Counted from the stretch's first letter, positions 50,287 through 60,033 are shown. The stretch is DNA of 64,000 nucleotides from JBCBSP01 sp964561235 (GCA_964561235.1 CAZLOV010000001.1:1-64000), one strand, 5' to 3'. The notes: a model not told the origin generated them from the sequence alone. Translations and numbers: made by a program.

Positions 50287-52167
50287 CTAGCCCCGCCGGC
50301 CGCGCGGGGGATCGCCGGCGATCGGCCCGATGCGCCCCGCCGGGTCGCGCTGGACGGCGAGGCGCAGGATGTCGCGCGCCGGTCTGGCTGCTGCGCGCGT
50401 GCCGCCGCCGCCGTGTTCGACGACCACCGCGATGGCGTATTGCGGGTTTTCAGCCGGCGCATAGCCGATGAAGAGACCATGATCGCGCAGCCGCCAGGGC
50501 AGATCGTCCTGTTCGCGGATGCCCTGCGCGCGTTCTTCCGGCGTGATTGAATAGACCTGCGCCGTGCCGGTCTTGCCCGCCATGCGCAGCCCAGGAACGC
50601 CAAGGCCGCCCTCCACGCCGAGACTCCAGTAGGAGGTGCCCCCCGGCTCGTGCACCACGCCGACCATGGCGTCATGAACGCGTTGATGGTTTTCAGGGCT
50701 CAGCGGGATGGCGGGCGGCTCAGCCGCCCCCTCGCCGCGCCGGAACAGCGTGGGCGAGACCTGCTTGCCGGAGGCGAGCCGCGCGGTCATCACGGCGAGC
50801 TGGAGCGGCGAGGCCAGCGTATAGCCCTGGCCGATGCCGGTATTGTAGGTGTCGCCGGTCGTCCAGGGCGCGTTGCGCCGGGCGCGCTTCCATTGCGGCG
50901 ACGGAAACTGGCCCGCGGCGCTTTCGGGAATGGCCATGCCGATCTGGAACAGCTCGCCGAAGCCGAACAGGTCCGCCATCTCGCCCATGCGGTCGATGCC
51001 CAGGCGCTCGGCGACTTCGTAGAAATATACGTCGCACGAGGTCTTGATGCCTTCGTGCAGGTCCATCCAGCCGTGCCCCTCGCGCTTCCAGCAGTGGAAG
51101 GTGCGGTTGCCCAGCCGCGTCGAGCCCCGGCAGAACACGCGCTCGCCGGGATCCATCACGCCGGCTTCAAGCGCAGCGAGCGCCATCACCCCCTTCAGGG
51201 TGGAGGCCGGCGGATAGAGACCGGTCGTCGCCTTGTTGAACAAGGGCTTGTATTCATTGCGGTTGAGTGCGTTGAAATCGTCCTGGTCGATGCCGAGCAC
51301 AAATGCGTTGGGATCAAACGACGGCGTGGAGGCGAGCGCCATGATCTCGCCGGTGTGCACGTCCAGCACGACGGCGGCCGCGCTGTCTCCGGCAAGGCGT
51401 TCAGTGGCGTAACGCTGCAGCTCGGCGTCGATGGCGAGCGTGACGTCCTCGCCGGGGCGTGCGGGCATGGACTGTTCCGGCACGCGGCGGATCACGCGGC
51501 CGTAGGCGTTGACCTCGACCTTCGTGCTTCCCGCCTGGCCGCGCAGCTGCGGATCGACAGCCGCCTCGACCCCGGCGCGTCCGACGCGGAAACCCGGATG
51601 GCGCAGCAGCGGGTCATTGCCCGCGATCTCTTCCGGAGCGGACTGCACATAGCCGGTCACGTGCGCGAAGGCTTGCGGATAGGGATAGGTGCGCACCTCG
51701 CCGACATCGGGTGCAACCCCGGCAAGCTCGGGCAGATGCAGATTGACCCGCGCGAACGTCTCCCAGTCGACGTCCTCCGCGATGGTGACGGGCCGGAAAC
51801 GCGGGCTGCGCGCGATATCGCGCATCAGGCGCTCAATGCGCGCCTCGGAGATGGGCATGTAGCGCGCCAGGGCGTTGAGCGCGGCGCGCGGATCGGTTGT
51901 CTGCTCGGGGATCAGGAAGATGCGGTAGCTGTCGCGGTTCTCCGCCAGCGCCTGGCCGGTGCGGTCGAGAATGCGCCCGCGCGAGGGCAGTTCGAGCTGG
52001 AAGTTGAACTGGTTCTCGTCGGAAAGCGTCTTGTATTCCTGCGCGTTGAGGATCTGAAGCGAGTACAGCCGCGCGCCCACGGCGCCGAACGCGCCGAGCC
52101 CGAGCGCGGAGACCAGGGCGGCGCGCCGGGTGAACTGGGCCTGGGCTTCCTGCTTGTCGCTGCGCAT
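50287..52167 (-). CDS. mrdA: Penicillin-binding protein 2 (transpeptidase)
   Basis: PBP2 is the elongasome's DD-transpeptidase. The 626-residue protein has an N-terminal membrane helix (about residues 14-36), a pedestal domain with RGRILDRTGQALA, and a transpeptidase domain. In the transpeptidase domain, SxxK is STLK (Ser322), the second motif is SCD (377-379) and the third is KTG (532-534). SCD instead of SxN is standard for PBP2. It starts 33 bp after the mreD stop. Confidence 0.96.
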   Translation of the reverse strand: MRSDKQEAQAQFTRRAALVSALGLGAFGAVGARLYSLQILNAQEYKTLSDENQFNFQLELPSRGRILDRTGQALAENRDSYRIFLIPEQTTDPRAALNALARYMPISEARIERLMRDIARSPRFRPVTIAEDVDWETFARVNLHLPELAGVAPDVGEVRTYPYPQAFAHVTGYVQSAPEEIAGNDPLLRHPGFRVGRAGVEAAVDPQLRGQAGSTKVEVNAYGRVIRRVPEQSMPARPGEDVTLAIDAELQRYATERLAGDSAAAVVLDVHTGEIMALASTPSFDPNAFVLGIDQDDFNALNRNEYKPLFNKATTGLYPPASTLKGVMALAALEAGVMDPGERVFCRGSTRLGNRTFHCWKREGHGWMDLHEGIKTSCDVYFYEVAERLGIDRMGEMADLFGFGELFQIGMAIPESAAGQFPSPQWKRARRNAPWTTGDTYNTGIGQGYTLASPLQLAVMTARLASGKQVSPTLFRRGEGAAEPPAIPLSPENHQRVHDAMVGVVHEPGGTSYWSLGVEGGLGVPGLRMAGKTGTAQVYSITPEERAQGIREQDDLPWRLRDHGLFIGYAPAENPQYAIAVVVEHGGGGTRAAARPARDILRLAVQRDPAGRIGPIAGDPPRGRRG

Positions 52168-52200
52168 GACGCCTCTCGTGATCTCGCCCTCCCGCGCCGC

Positions 52201-52710
52201 CTAGCCGAACGCGCCGCGTTCCCGGCGGCGGATGAAGGCCCAGGCGAACACCGGGAATACAAGGATGGTGAAGACAGCCTCTGCAAGCAACGGTCCGCCG
52301 CCGACAAGGGCGCCCAGCGCCGCCGAGGCCGTCAGCCAGGCCACCAGGAACGCGATCGCGGCAAGGGCGGCGAAACGCACTGTCGCGGGACCCGGATCGA
52401 GACCCTGCGCGTCCACGTCGCGATGGCGGGCGACCCCGAACGCGACGAGGTAGGAGAACGCCCATACGCCCATCGGCCCGCCGATCAACAGGTCCTGCAG
52501 AAGGCCCACCAGGAAGATGACCGCCGGGGAGACGAAATCGGGCCGGCGGCAGGACCAGATATAGAGCGTCATCAGCGGCAAGAGCGGCAGAAGGTCCGGC
52601 CCCTGCGGCAGACGCGTCGGGGCGGCGTGGAGAAACAGCGCCAGCGTGAGCGTGACGACCATGCCGACGACGGCGGGCGCGGCGGGACGGCGGTCGAACG
52701 CGCTGCGCAT
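52201..52710 (-). CDS. mreD: Rod-shape determining protein MreD
   Basis: The 169-residue membrane protein has about five hydrophobic segments and the MreD-type pattern with LVGLLQDLLIGGPMGVWAFSYLVAFGVARHR (about residues 71-97). It bridges MreC and the elongation synthases. The start at 52710 overlaps the mreC stop by one base. It shows weak sequence conservation, as usual, so the call also relies on position between mreC and mrdA. Confidence 0.9.
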   Translation of the reverse strand: MRSAFDRRPAAPAVVGMVVTLTLALFLHAAPTRLPQGPDLLPLLPLMTLYIWSCRRPDFVSPAVIFLVGLLQDLLIGGPMGVWAFSYLVAFGVARHRDVDAQGLDPGPATVRFAALAAIAFLVAWLTASAALGALVGGGPLLAEAVFTILVFPVFAWAFIRRRERGAFG

Positions 52711-53645
52711 CAGCCCTCCCCTCCGTCGGCGGCGCTGTTGGAGGCTACGTCCGGGCCTGTCTCGGCGGGCGGCGCGGTGTCGAAGCCTTCGCGCATTTCC
52801 GCTTCCGGCGGAGGCACGGGCTCGAAGGGCCACACCCAGACGAGATCGATCGGAGAGGCGTCGGAGAACAGCGCCACGCGCCACTCCCCCGCGCTGTCCT
52901 GAAAGGCTTCGCCCACGGGAAGGCCTCGCGGCAGCACATTGTCGTCCCCGGAGGTGACAATGCGGAAGCCGCCTTCAAGCTGAGGCTCCCGTCCGAGATA
53001 GTCCAGCCGCGGAAAGTCCGTGTTGTCGCCCACCAGCAGCGCGCGCGCGTTGGTGCGGTCGGCCATCACGGCGATGCGGCTGTTGAGATCGGTGAGCATG
53101 AGCACCCGCGAGGATCGCCGGCCGACGTCGATGGTGCGCCCCACAAGCCCGTAGACGTTGAGAACGGGATAGCCGGTCCGCACGCCGTGCTCCGCGCCGA
53201 CGCCGAGCAGTTGGGAGCGGACGAACGGTGCGCCGCTCTCCGACACCGTCCAGGCCGTGATGCGCTCGCGCACCGGCGGCGTGTCGAGATTGATCGCCTG
53301 CTCGTAGAGCTGGACGCGCTCCGTCAGCGAAAGGGCGACGTCGCGCCAGGCGCGCGCCTCCGTCAGACGTTCGCGCAGCTCCCGGTTCTCCTCCGCGAGC
53401 TCAGCCTGGCGGCGCCACCAGGGCCCCATATTGGTGAGGCCCCGCAACGGCTGGGCAGCGAGTTCGAGCGCCGGGGCGGTGAGATCATTGAAGCCGGCGC
53501 GGATCGTGGTGAGCGGTTCGAGCCGGCTTTCCGGCCGGTCGAAGGCGATCAGGATCAGCGCGATGGCGAGCAGGGTGAGATAGAGCGGACGGGAGAAGCG
53601 CACCCCGTCTTCGGAATCGCGTCGGGCCGATCGCCACTGCGCCAT
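52710..53645 (-). CDS. mreC: Rod-shape determining protein MreC
   Basis: The 311-residue protein has one N-terminal membrane helix (LYLTLLAIALILIAFDRPE, about residues 22-40). A coiled coil follows (about 80-105: WWRRQAELAEENRELRERL). The periplasmic beta-barrel domains contain GVRTGYPVLNVYGLVGRTIDVGRRSSRVLMLTDLNSRI, the MreC core. The C-terminal tail is acidic and low in complexity. It scaffolds the elongasome. Confidence 0.94.
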   Translation of the reverse strand: MAQWRSARRDSEDGVRFSRPLYLTLLAIALILIAFDRPESRLEPLTTIRAGFNDLTAPALELAAQPLRGLTNMGPWWRRQAELAEENRELRERLTEARAWRDVALSLTERVQLYEQAINLDTPPVRERITAWTVSESGAPFVRSQLLGVGAEHGVRTGYPVLNVYGLVGRTIDVGRRSSRVLMLTDLNSRIAVMADRTNARALLVGDNTDFPRLDYLGREPQLEGGFRIVTSGDDNVLPRGLPVGEAFQDSAGEWRVALFSDASPIDLVWVWPFEPVPPPEAEMREGFDTAPPAETGPDVASNSAADGGEG

Positions 53646-53684
53646 CGGCTCATCGCCTCCTCGCCAGCCGGGCCGCCCCCGGCG

Positions 53685-54725
53685 TCAAACCGCTTCCGAC
53701 AGGATGGGCCGCCAAACCTTAAGGTTCTCCACCGCCTTGCCGCACCCCAGAACGACGCAGGACAGAGGCTCGTCGGCGAGGCTCACCGGAAGTCCGGTGC
53801 GGTCGCGCAGCTCCGTGTCGAGATTGCGCAGGAGCGCGCCGCCGCCTGTAAGCACGATGCCCTTGTCCACGATGTCCGCGGCGAGTTCCGGCGGCGTGGC
53901 CTCGAGCGCCTGCTTGACGGCCTCCACGATCTGCTCGACCGGCTCGGAAAGCGCGTCGGCGATCATGGCCTCGGTCACCACGATTTCGCGCGGCACGCCG
54001 TTCATCAGGTCACGGCCCTTGATCTCCAGGCTCAGCCCTTCGCCCTTGGGCGGGGGCGTGGCCGAGCCGATCTCCTTCTTGATGCGCTCGGCGGAGGTTT
54101 CGCCGATCAGAAGGTTCGCCGAGCGGCGGATATAATTGATGATCGCCTCGTCCATCTTGTCGCCGCCCACGCGCACCGAGCGCGAATAGACGATGCCCGA
54201 GAGGCTCATGACGGCGACTTCCGTCGTGCCGCCGCCGATATCCACGATCATAGAGCCGGTGGGCTCGTCGATGGGCAGGCCCGCGCCGACGGCCGCCGCC
54301 ATCGGCTCGTCAATCAGATAGACCTTCCGCGAGCCCGCCCCGAGGGCGCTTTCATGGATCGCGCGGCGCTCGACGGCCGTCGCCCCGGAGGGAACGCAGA
54401 TCACAACCTGCGGGCTGACGAAGCGCTGGCGGTTATGAACCTTGTTGATGAAATACTTGATCATTTCCTCGGCGACGTCGAAGTCCGCGATGACGCCGTC
54501 GCGCATCGGGCGGATCGCCTCGACATTGCCGGGGGTCTTGCCGAGCATGAGCTTGGCTTCCGCGCCGACGGCCTGGACGTGCTTGCGGCCCTTCTCGGTC
54601 TTGTAGGCCACGACTGAGGGCTCGTTCAGCACAACGCCGCGCCCCTTCACGTACACAAGCGTGTTCGCCGTGCCGAGGTCGATCGCGATATCGGCGGAGA
54701 GGAGACCGAAAACGCTGGAGAACAT
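53685..54725 (-). CDS. mreB: Actin-like cell-shape protein MreB
   Basis: The 346-residue actin homologue has the phosphate-1 motif IDLGTANTLVYVKG (about residues 16-29), phosphate-2 MIVDIGGGTTEVAVMS (about residues 158-173), and the adenosine motif VLTGGGALLRNLD (about residues 292-304). It forms filaments that guide lateral wall synthesis; Caulobacter uses it for polarity as well. It is the first gene of the elongasome operon, 39 bp before mreC. Confidence 0.98.
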   Translation of the reverse strand: MFSSVFGLLSADIAIDLGTANTLVYVKGRGVVLNEPSVVAYKTEKGRKHVQAVGAEAKLMLGKTPGNVEAIRPMRDGVIADFDVAEEMIKYFINKVHNRQRFVSPQVVICVPSGATAVERRAIHESALGAGSRKVYLIDEPMAAAVGAGLPIDEPTGSMIVDIGGGTTEVAVMSLSGIVYSRSVRVGGDKMDEAIINYIRRSANLLIGETSAERIKKEIGSATPPPKGEGLSLEIKGRDLMNGVPREIVVTEAMIADALSEPVEQIVEAVKQALEATPPELAADIVDKGIVLTGGGALLRNLDTELRDRTGLPVSLADEPLSCVVLGCGKAVENLKVWRPILSEAV

Positions 54726-54782
54726 ACTTTAGCCTGTGTCAGCCGAGAGGACGGCGCATGAGTGACCTGTTTCGGGGCGCGC

Positions 54783-55565
54783 TCAAACCTTCTTGTGTCC
54801 TGCCCTGTCGTCGATTGCAAGCGGGTCGGCGCCCGGCTCCGCCTCGTCCCGGTCTGGAGCAGGCGCCTCTGCGGGCTGGCTGCGCAACCAGCGCCGCGCG
54901 GCCAGCATGACGGCCAGCCACAGCGCGCCGGCGAGCGCGAGGAACACCGCAGCCCATACGCCTGCGCCCTGGAACAGCGCCATCAGGCCTCCCCCGGCGA
55001 AGGCCACAAGCGCTGTCTTGGGAATCACGCCCACGCCCGCCCCTGCAATGAAGGCGAGATAGCTCATCCGGCTGACGCCCGCAGCCATGTTGACCACGAT
55101 GAAGGGCGCAGACGGCACGATCCGCACAAGAAGGCTCGCCCAAAACCCGTTGCGGCCGACGAAGGCGCTGATCCTGTTGACGGTCTCGCCTCCGTAACGG
55201 CGCACGACGTCCGCGCCGAGATAGCGCCCGAGCCAGAAGTCGACCGTCGCCGAAACCATGGTCGCCACCCAGGCGTACATGAAGCCTTCCACCGGACCGA
55301 AGGCGAACACGGTTGCCGCGATCAGCGCGAATTGCGGCGCGCCGACGAAGGCCAGAACGGTGAACAGGACGATCGTGGCGGGCAGCGCGTACCACTGGTT
55401 GGAAGCGCTTTCGAACCAGAGCTGGACCTCGCCGGGGCGCAGATCGAGCACGAAGCGGCCGACCAGGAAGATGGCGACGACCAGCGCGAACAGCGCGAGC
55501 GAGACCCAGAGCGCGCGCGCCGCGCGCGCATCCAGACGGTTTATGAAACGTAGCAGCGCGTTCAT
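54783..55565 (-). CDS. TVP38/TMEM64 (DedA-like) membrane protein
   Basis: The 260-residue protein has about six hydrophobic segments. It shows the VTT-domain pattern FLVGRFVLDLRPGEVQLWFES, then FAFGPVEGFMYAWVATMVSATVDFWLGRYLG (about residues 88-118) and LLVRIVPSAPFIVVNMAAGVSRMSYLAFIAGAGVGVIPKTALVAF. Related proteins act in lipid handling across the membrane. The start at 55565 is taken at MNALLRFIN. It reads the same way as mreB, 57 bp upstream of it. Confidence 0.87.
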   Translation of the reverse strand: MNALLRFINRLDARAARALWVSLALFALVVAIFLVGRFVLDLRPGEVQLWFESASNQWYALPATIVLFTVLAFVGAPQFALIAATVFAFGPVEGFMYAWVATMVSATVDFWLGRYLGADVVRRYGGETVNRISAFVGRNGFWASLLVRIVPSAPFIVVNMAAGVSRMSYLAFIAGAGVGVIPKTALVAFAGGGLMALFQGAGVWAAVFLALAGALWLAVMLAARRWLRSQPAEAPAPDRDEAEPGADPLAIDDRAGHKKV

Positions 55566-55661
55566 GCGGCGGCGGTGGTCCTTGGTTCGGCCGAACGGCC
55601 GGCCGGGGCGCGCGCAGGAACGCAAGCGGCGCGCCGAGGTGTGACGCCTTGCGCTAGCCGC

Positions 55662-56654
55662 TTAGCCCTGACCGCGCAAGAGGGCGGCGCGCAAGGCTGC
55701 GCCGGCGGCCTCGATCGGCTCGGCCCTGGCGCGGGCGCGGTAGGCCTTCAGCGCCGGCCCGCCGCGCTCATAGTCCTCGACCCAGCGGCGCGCGAAATCG
55801 CCGGAGACGACGTCGGCGACGATCTGGTCCATGACCGGACCGAGCGCCTCGACCAACTCGCCCTCCACGCCGTAACCGCCGAATTCCGCGGTGTCGGAGA
55901 TCGCCTCCGACATGCCCGCGACGCCGGGGTCATGGATCAGATCGGCGATGTATTTGAGCTCGTGGACCGTATCGATATAGGCCATGCGCTCGCTGACTCC
56001 GGCGGCGACAAGCCGCTCGAAGCCGGCGCGCGCGAGCGCCACCATCCCGCCGACCAGGACGGCCTGCTCGCCGAGAATGTCCGAGAGCGCCTCCTCGCCG
56101 AACGTGGTCGGAAACACGCCCGCCCGTCCGCAGCCGATGCCGGCGAGATAGGCCTTGGCGAGCGCCTCCGCCTGGCCGCTTGCATCCTGCGCGACGGCCC
56201 AGAAGCCGATCAGCCCGCCGCCCTTGAGAAAGCTCGTCCTGACCGCGCCGCCGGGGCCTTTCGCCGCCGCGAGCACCACATCGCAGCCCTCCGGCGGCGC
56301 CACGAGGCCGTATTCCACGGAGAAGCCATGCGTGAAGAGCAGTGCCTGACCGGGCTTGCGATGGGGAGCCATCACCTCGCAGACGATCTCGCGATGCGCC
56401 TCGTCGGCGGCGAGGACGGCGGCGAGATCAGCGGTTTGCGCCGCCTCCTCGAGCGACACGACGCGGAAGCCGTCGGTTCGGGCGGTTTCGCGCGAGGCGG
56501 AGCCGGCGCGAAGGGCGATCACGATGTCTTCAACACCCTGGTCGCGCAGGTTGAGCGCGTGGCTGCGGCCATGATTGCCGTAGCCGACCAGCGCGATTTT
56601 CCGCGACCGCACCGGACCGAGATCGATATCGGCCTCGTAAAGCGCCTCAGTCAT
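55662..56654 (-). CDS. ilvC: Divergent ketol-acid reductoisomerase
   Basis: The 330-residue protein has the class I KARI layout. The NADPH Rossmann motif is GYGNHGRSHALNL (residues 24-36), with LRAGSAS as cofactor loop. AAAKGPGG and FTHGF match the catalytic Lys and His blocks. The knotted C-domain has DILGEQAVLVGG and VHELKYIADL. Against the usual AYFECLHEL, it reads AYIDTVHEL, so one metal-ligand Glu is Asp. It is not in an ilv operon. It may be a paralogue with altered substrate, or the organism's only IlvC. It overlaps no neighbour and lies 18 bp after miaA. Confidence 0.8.
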   Translation of the reverse strand: MTEALYEADIDLGPVRSRKIALVGYGNHGRSHALNLRDQGVEDIVIALRAGSASRETARTDGFRVVSLEEAAQTADLAAVLAADEAHREIVCEVMAPHRKPGQALLFTHGFSVEYGLVAPPEGCDVVLAAAKGPGGAVRTSFLKGGGLIGFWAVAQDASGQAEALAKAYLAGIGCGRAGVFPTTFGEEALSDILGEQAVLVGGMVALARAGFERLVAAGVSERMAYIDTVHELKYIADLIHDPGVAGMSEAISDTAEFGGYGVEGELVEALGPVMDQIVADVVSGDFARRWVEDYERGGPALKAYRARARAEPIEAAGAALRAALLRGQG

Positions 56655-56672
56655 GGGCGGGACCGCCTCTGC

Positions 56673-57629
56673 TCAGGAGAATTCCGACAGGATGGGCGCA
56701 AGCTCGCGGGAGGCCGCCTCCGGGTCAAGGCTCTCCACCCGCGCCCAGCCGGGATGCTGGTTGCGAAACCAGGTGTACTGGCGCTTGGCGAGCCGGCGGG
56801 TGTCGCGCACGGCGGCCTCCAGCGCCTCGTCGGGCCCGATGATCCCCTGAAGCAGCGCCAGGAGCGGCGGCACGCCGACGGCCTTCATGGCGGGCAGTTC
56901 CGGATCAAGCCCGCGCCTTGCGAGCGCCTTGACCTCGTCGAGCGCGCCGCGCTCCATCATCGTCTCGAAGCGCGCCGCGATGCGGGCGTTGAGCGCCTCG
57001 CGGTCGGGCTCCACGATCACGCCGCGCCAGCGCGCCGGGTCGACGCCGGGACGCGTCTGCTGCTGCAGGATCGACAGCGGGACGGCGGAGGCTTTCGCAA
57101 CCTCGATGATGCGGCGCAGCCGCTGCGGATCCTCGCCGAGCACGCGCGCGGTCGCCGCGGGATCGAGCTGGGCGGCTTCCGCACGCAGGGCTTCGATGCC
57201 GCCGACCATGTGCAGGCGGTCGACCTGGGCGCGGATCTCGTCGGGGATGTCGGGCGCAGGCGCGAGGCCTTCCGTCAGCGCCTTGAAATACAGCCCGGTT
57301 CCGCCGACGACGACCGCGCGGCGGCCGCGTGCGTTGCTGACGGCGAGCTGCTCGAGCGCCGCGTCGAGCCAGCGCCCGACAGACCAGCGCTCGCCCGCGT
57401 CGGCGACCCCGAAAAGATAGTGCGGCGCACGGGCGCGTTCGGCCTCCCCCGGCGCCGCGCTGATCCGCTCGAGCCCGGCATAGATCTGCATGCTGTCCGC
57501 ATTGAGGATATCCGCATCCAGCATCTCGGCCGCGTAAAGCGCCAGCGCCGTCTTTCCCGCCGCCGTCGGTCCTGCGATCAGCAGTATGTCGGGCGCGGGA
57601 AGCTCAAGCTCGCTTGCGCCGGCCAGCAT
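56673..57629 (-). CDS. miaA: tRNA dimethylallyltransferase MiaA
   Basis: MiaA adds a dimethylallyl group to A37 of tRNAs that read UNN codons. The 318-residue protein has P-loop IAGPTAAGKTALAL (about residues 18-31), NADSMQIYAGLERISAAP (the conserved DSxQxY block), VVGGTGLYFKAL and the C-terminal RRLAKRQYTWFRNQ. All are diagnostic. It starts 4 bases after the Deg protease stop and is on the same strand. Confidence 0.95.
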   Translation of the reverse strand: MLAGASELELPAPDILLIAGPTAAGKTALALYAAEMLDADILNADSMQIYAGLERISAAPGEAERARAPHYLFGVADAGERWSVGRWLDAALEQLAVSNARGRRAVVVGGTGLYFKALTEGLAPAPDIPDEIRAQVDRLHMVGGIEALRAEAAQLDPAATARVLGEDPQRLRRIIEVAKASAVPLSILQQQTRPGVDPARWRGVIVEPDREALNARIAARFETMMERGALDEVKALARRGLDPELPAMKAVGVPPLLALLQGIIGPDEALEAAVRDTRRLAKRQYTWFRNQHPGWARVESLDPEAASRELAPILSEFS

Positions 57630-57633
57630 GACG

Positions 57634-59031
57634 TCACGGCCGCAGGGATTCGAGCACGTACTGGCCGTCCCGGTTCAACGTGAACAGTACGGCTGCGCCG
57701 GCGTCGCCGGAGGCTTCCGACGCCACCTCCCTGGCGCGCGCGAGCGTCTCGACACGCTTCCAGGCGATTTCCTCAACCACGTCGCCCACGCGCACCTTGC
57801 CCGCCGCGTCGCTGTCGCGGTCCACCGCCGTCACGAGAAGTCCGTCTGCGTCGGGGTGCACGCGGAATTCACGGCGCAGCGCATCATTGAGCGGCGCGAG
57901 CGTCAGACCGAACAGGCTGGCGGTTGTGGGGGCGGCCTCTTCGCCTCCGGTCTGCGCGTCGCGCGGAGCCGGAGCCGGCGGTCCGTCCTCCTCAAGCCGC
58001 GCGATCGAGACGGTGAGCGTCATCGGTTCGCCGTCGCGCAGCAATTCGACGGCGGCTTCCGCGCCGATCTCGGCTTCCGCGACCATCCGGATGAGCGCAC
58101 GGTCGTTCGGCACCGGGCGGCCGTCAAAGGCGAGAATGAGATCGCCCTGTTCGAGGCCGCCCTGCGCGGCGGGACCGTCCGGGTCGACGCGGGTGACGAG
58201 CGCGCCGCGCGGCCGGGCGAGCCCCATGGCTTCGGCGATGCCGGAATTGATCGGCCGGACGTTGACCCCGAGCCAGCCGCGGCGGGCTTCACCGTACTCG
58301 ATGAGCTGGTCGACGATCGTCTCGGCGATGTCTGAAGGAATGGAGAAGCTGATGCCCACGCTGGCGCCGGTTGGCGAGAAGATGGCGGTGTTCACGCCGA
58401 TGACCTCGCCGGCGAGATTGAAGAGCGGGCCGCCGGAATTGCCCTGATTGATGGTCACGTCGCTCTGTATGTAGTCGTCATAACGTCCGCCGATGTCGCG
58501 ATTGCGCGCCGAGATCACGCCGGCGGTCAGCGATCCGCCCAGCCCGAACGGGTTGCCGATCGCAAAGACCCATTCGCCCACGCGCGCCGCGTCGCTGTCG
58601 CCGAAGCGCACCGCCGGCAGCGGCTCGGGCGCATCGAGGCGCAGGACGGCGAGGTCGGTTGCGGGATCGCGGCCCACCAGCTCGGCAGGAAAGACCCGGC
58701 CGTCCGCAAGGATCACCTCGATCTGGTCGGAGTTCTCGATGACGTGGTTGTTCGTCACCACCACCCCGGCGGGATCGACGATGAAGCCGGAGCCGAGCGA
58801 GTTGGCAATGCGCGCCTCCTCGCCGAAGAAATCGTTGAAACGCTCAAGCGGTGAGCCGGGCGGGAAGGTCGGCAGGCCGTCGCCCGCGCCCACGCTGCGC
58901 GCCGCGGAGATGTTCACGACCGCTGGCGAAAGCTCCTCCGCCAGATCCGCGAAGCCCTCGGCGGGCTGGGCGGCGGCGGCGGCCGGCGCAGCGGCGAGGA
59001 CAAAGGCGAGCAGGAGCGGCAGGTAACGCAT
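57634..59031 (-). CDS. DegP/DegQ-type periplasmic serine protease
   Basis: The 465-residue precursor has a Sec signal (MRYLPLLLAFVLAAAPAAAA). Its trypsin-like domain carries the triad His96 (TNNHVIEN), Asp126 (DPATDLAVL) and Ser199 (INQGNSGGP). Two PDZ domains follow (about residues 255-345 with RRGWLGVNVRPI, and 375-460). It handles misfolded envelope proteins. It lies downstream of hflK-hflC, a common arrangement in alphaproteobacteria. Confidence 0.95.
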   Translation of the reverse strand: MRYLPLLLAFVLAAAPAAAAAQPAEGFADLAEELSPAVVNISAARSVGAGDGLPTFPPGSPLERFNDFFGEEARIANSLGSGFIVDPAGVVVTNNHVIENSDQIEVILADGRVFPAELVGRDPATDLAVLRLDAPEPLPAVRFGDSDAARVGEWVFAIGNPFGLGGSLTAGVISARNRDIGGRYDDYIQSDVTINQGNSGGPLFNLAGEVIGVNTAIFSPTGASVGISFSIPSDIAETIVDQLIEYGEARRGWLGVNVRPINSGIAEAMGLARPRGALVTRVDPDGPAAQGGLEQGDLILAFDGRPVPNDRALIRMVAEAEIGAEAAVELLRDGEPMTLTVSIARLEEDGPPAPAPRDAQTGGEEAAPTTASLFGLTLAPLNDALRREFRVHPDADGLLVTAVDRDSDAAGKVRVGDVVEEIAWKRVETLARAREVASEASGDAGAAVLFTLNRDGQYVLESLRP

Positions 59032-59136
59032 GACGGGGGCGATGCACTCATCTTCAAACGGAATGGGGACGGCCGGGCAAATCCCGTGCCGTCCCCCAAG
59101 TCCTATCCCGCGCCTGCTTGACCGGGCAAGACGGCG

Positions 59137-60033
59137 TTAACCGCGCGTTCCCGGCGCCTGGGCCCGGAAATACTCGAAAAACTCCGAGTCCGGCGGCAAT
59201 ACGATGGGCGTGCCCTCGCGCACCGCCTGCTCATAGGCGAGCATCGAGCGGTAGAAGGCGAAGAATTCGGGGTCCTTGCCGTACGCAGCCGCGTAGATGC
59301 TGTTGCGCCGCGCATCCCCGTCGCCGCGGATGCGCTCGCTTTCCGCGCGCGCATTCGCCAGCAGCACCTCGACCTCGCGGTCAGCGTTGGCGCGGATTTC
59401 CCGCGCGATCTCTTCACCCTCGGCGCGCAGCAGCGAAGCCTCCTGCTGGCGTTCCGACCGCATGCGCTCAAACACCCGCTCGGCGATCTGCTGGGGCAGG
59501 TCGGCGCGCAGGATCCGCACGTCGATCACCTGGATGCCGAGATCCTGATTGCGCACCTGCTCGTCGACCGCCGCCTCGATGCGGTCCATCAGCTCCGCGC
59601 GCTGGCCGGAGATGACCTCGTTGGACTGGATCGAGGCGATCACACCGCGCACGCTGTCGTCCATGATCGCGCCGAGGCGCTGACGCAGGCCGCGCTCATC
59701 GCGCACCGTCTGGTAGACGCGAAGCGGGTTGATGATGCGGTAGCGCAGGAAGGCGTCAACGACGAGGCGTTCCTGGTCGGCGGCGAGGATTTCCGCCGGG
59801 TTCATGTCGAATTCAAGGTTCCGCTTGTCGAAGAAGATCACCTCGTCGACGAAGGGCGACTTGAAGTGCAGGCCCGGGTCTTCGTCGCCTTGTTCGTTGA
59901 CGACGGCGATCGGATCGCCGAAGCGCACCACGAGCGCCTGGCGGGTTTCGCTCACCGTGTAGGTCGCGGTCAGGAAGAGGATGATCCCGGCGATGACGAG
60001 GACGCCGAGAACGATAGGAAGAATGCGTCCCAT
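59137..60033 (-). CDS. hflC: FtsH regulator HflC
   Basis: HflC and HflK form a membrane-anchored SPFH complex that controls the FtsH protease. The 298-residue protein has an N-terminal membrane helix (about residues 4-24) and the start of the SPFH domain at TYTVSETRQALVVRFGDP. ADQERLVVDAFLRYRIINPLRVYQTV follows (about residues 84-109). A C-terminal helix with ERMRSERQQEASLLRAEGEE completes the band-7 layout. It starts 6 bases after the hflK stop. Confidence 0.95.
   Translation of the reverse strand: MGRILPIVLGVLVIAGIILFLTATYTVSETRQALVVRFGDPIAVVNEQGDEDPGLHFKSPFVDEVIFFDKRNLEFDMNPAEILAADQERLVVDAFLRYRIINPLRVYQTVRDERGLRQRLGAIMDDSVRGVIASIQSNEVISGQRAELMDRIEAAVDEQVRNQDLGIQVIDVRILRADLPQQIAERVFERMRSERQQEASLLRAEGEEIAREIRANADREVEVLLANARAESERIRGDGDARRNSIYAAAYGKDPEFFAFYRSMLAYEQAVREGTPIVLPPDSEFFEYFRAQAPGTRG

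Noticed and set aside
50650..52902. A 750-codon plus-strand open frame
   Set aside because: It is antisense to mrdA, mreD and mreC and has no domain; GC-rich third positions create such frames.
55575..57683. A 702-codon plus-strand open frame
   Set aside because: It is antisense to ilvC and miaA; composition is typical of a shadow frame.
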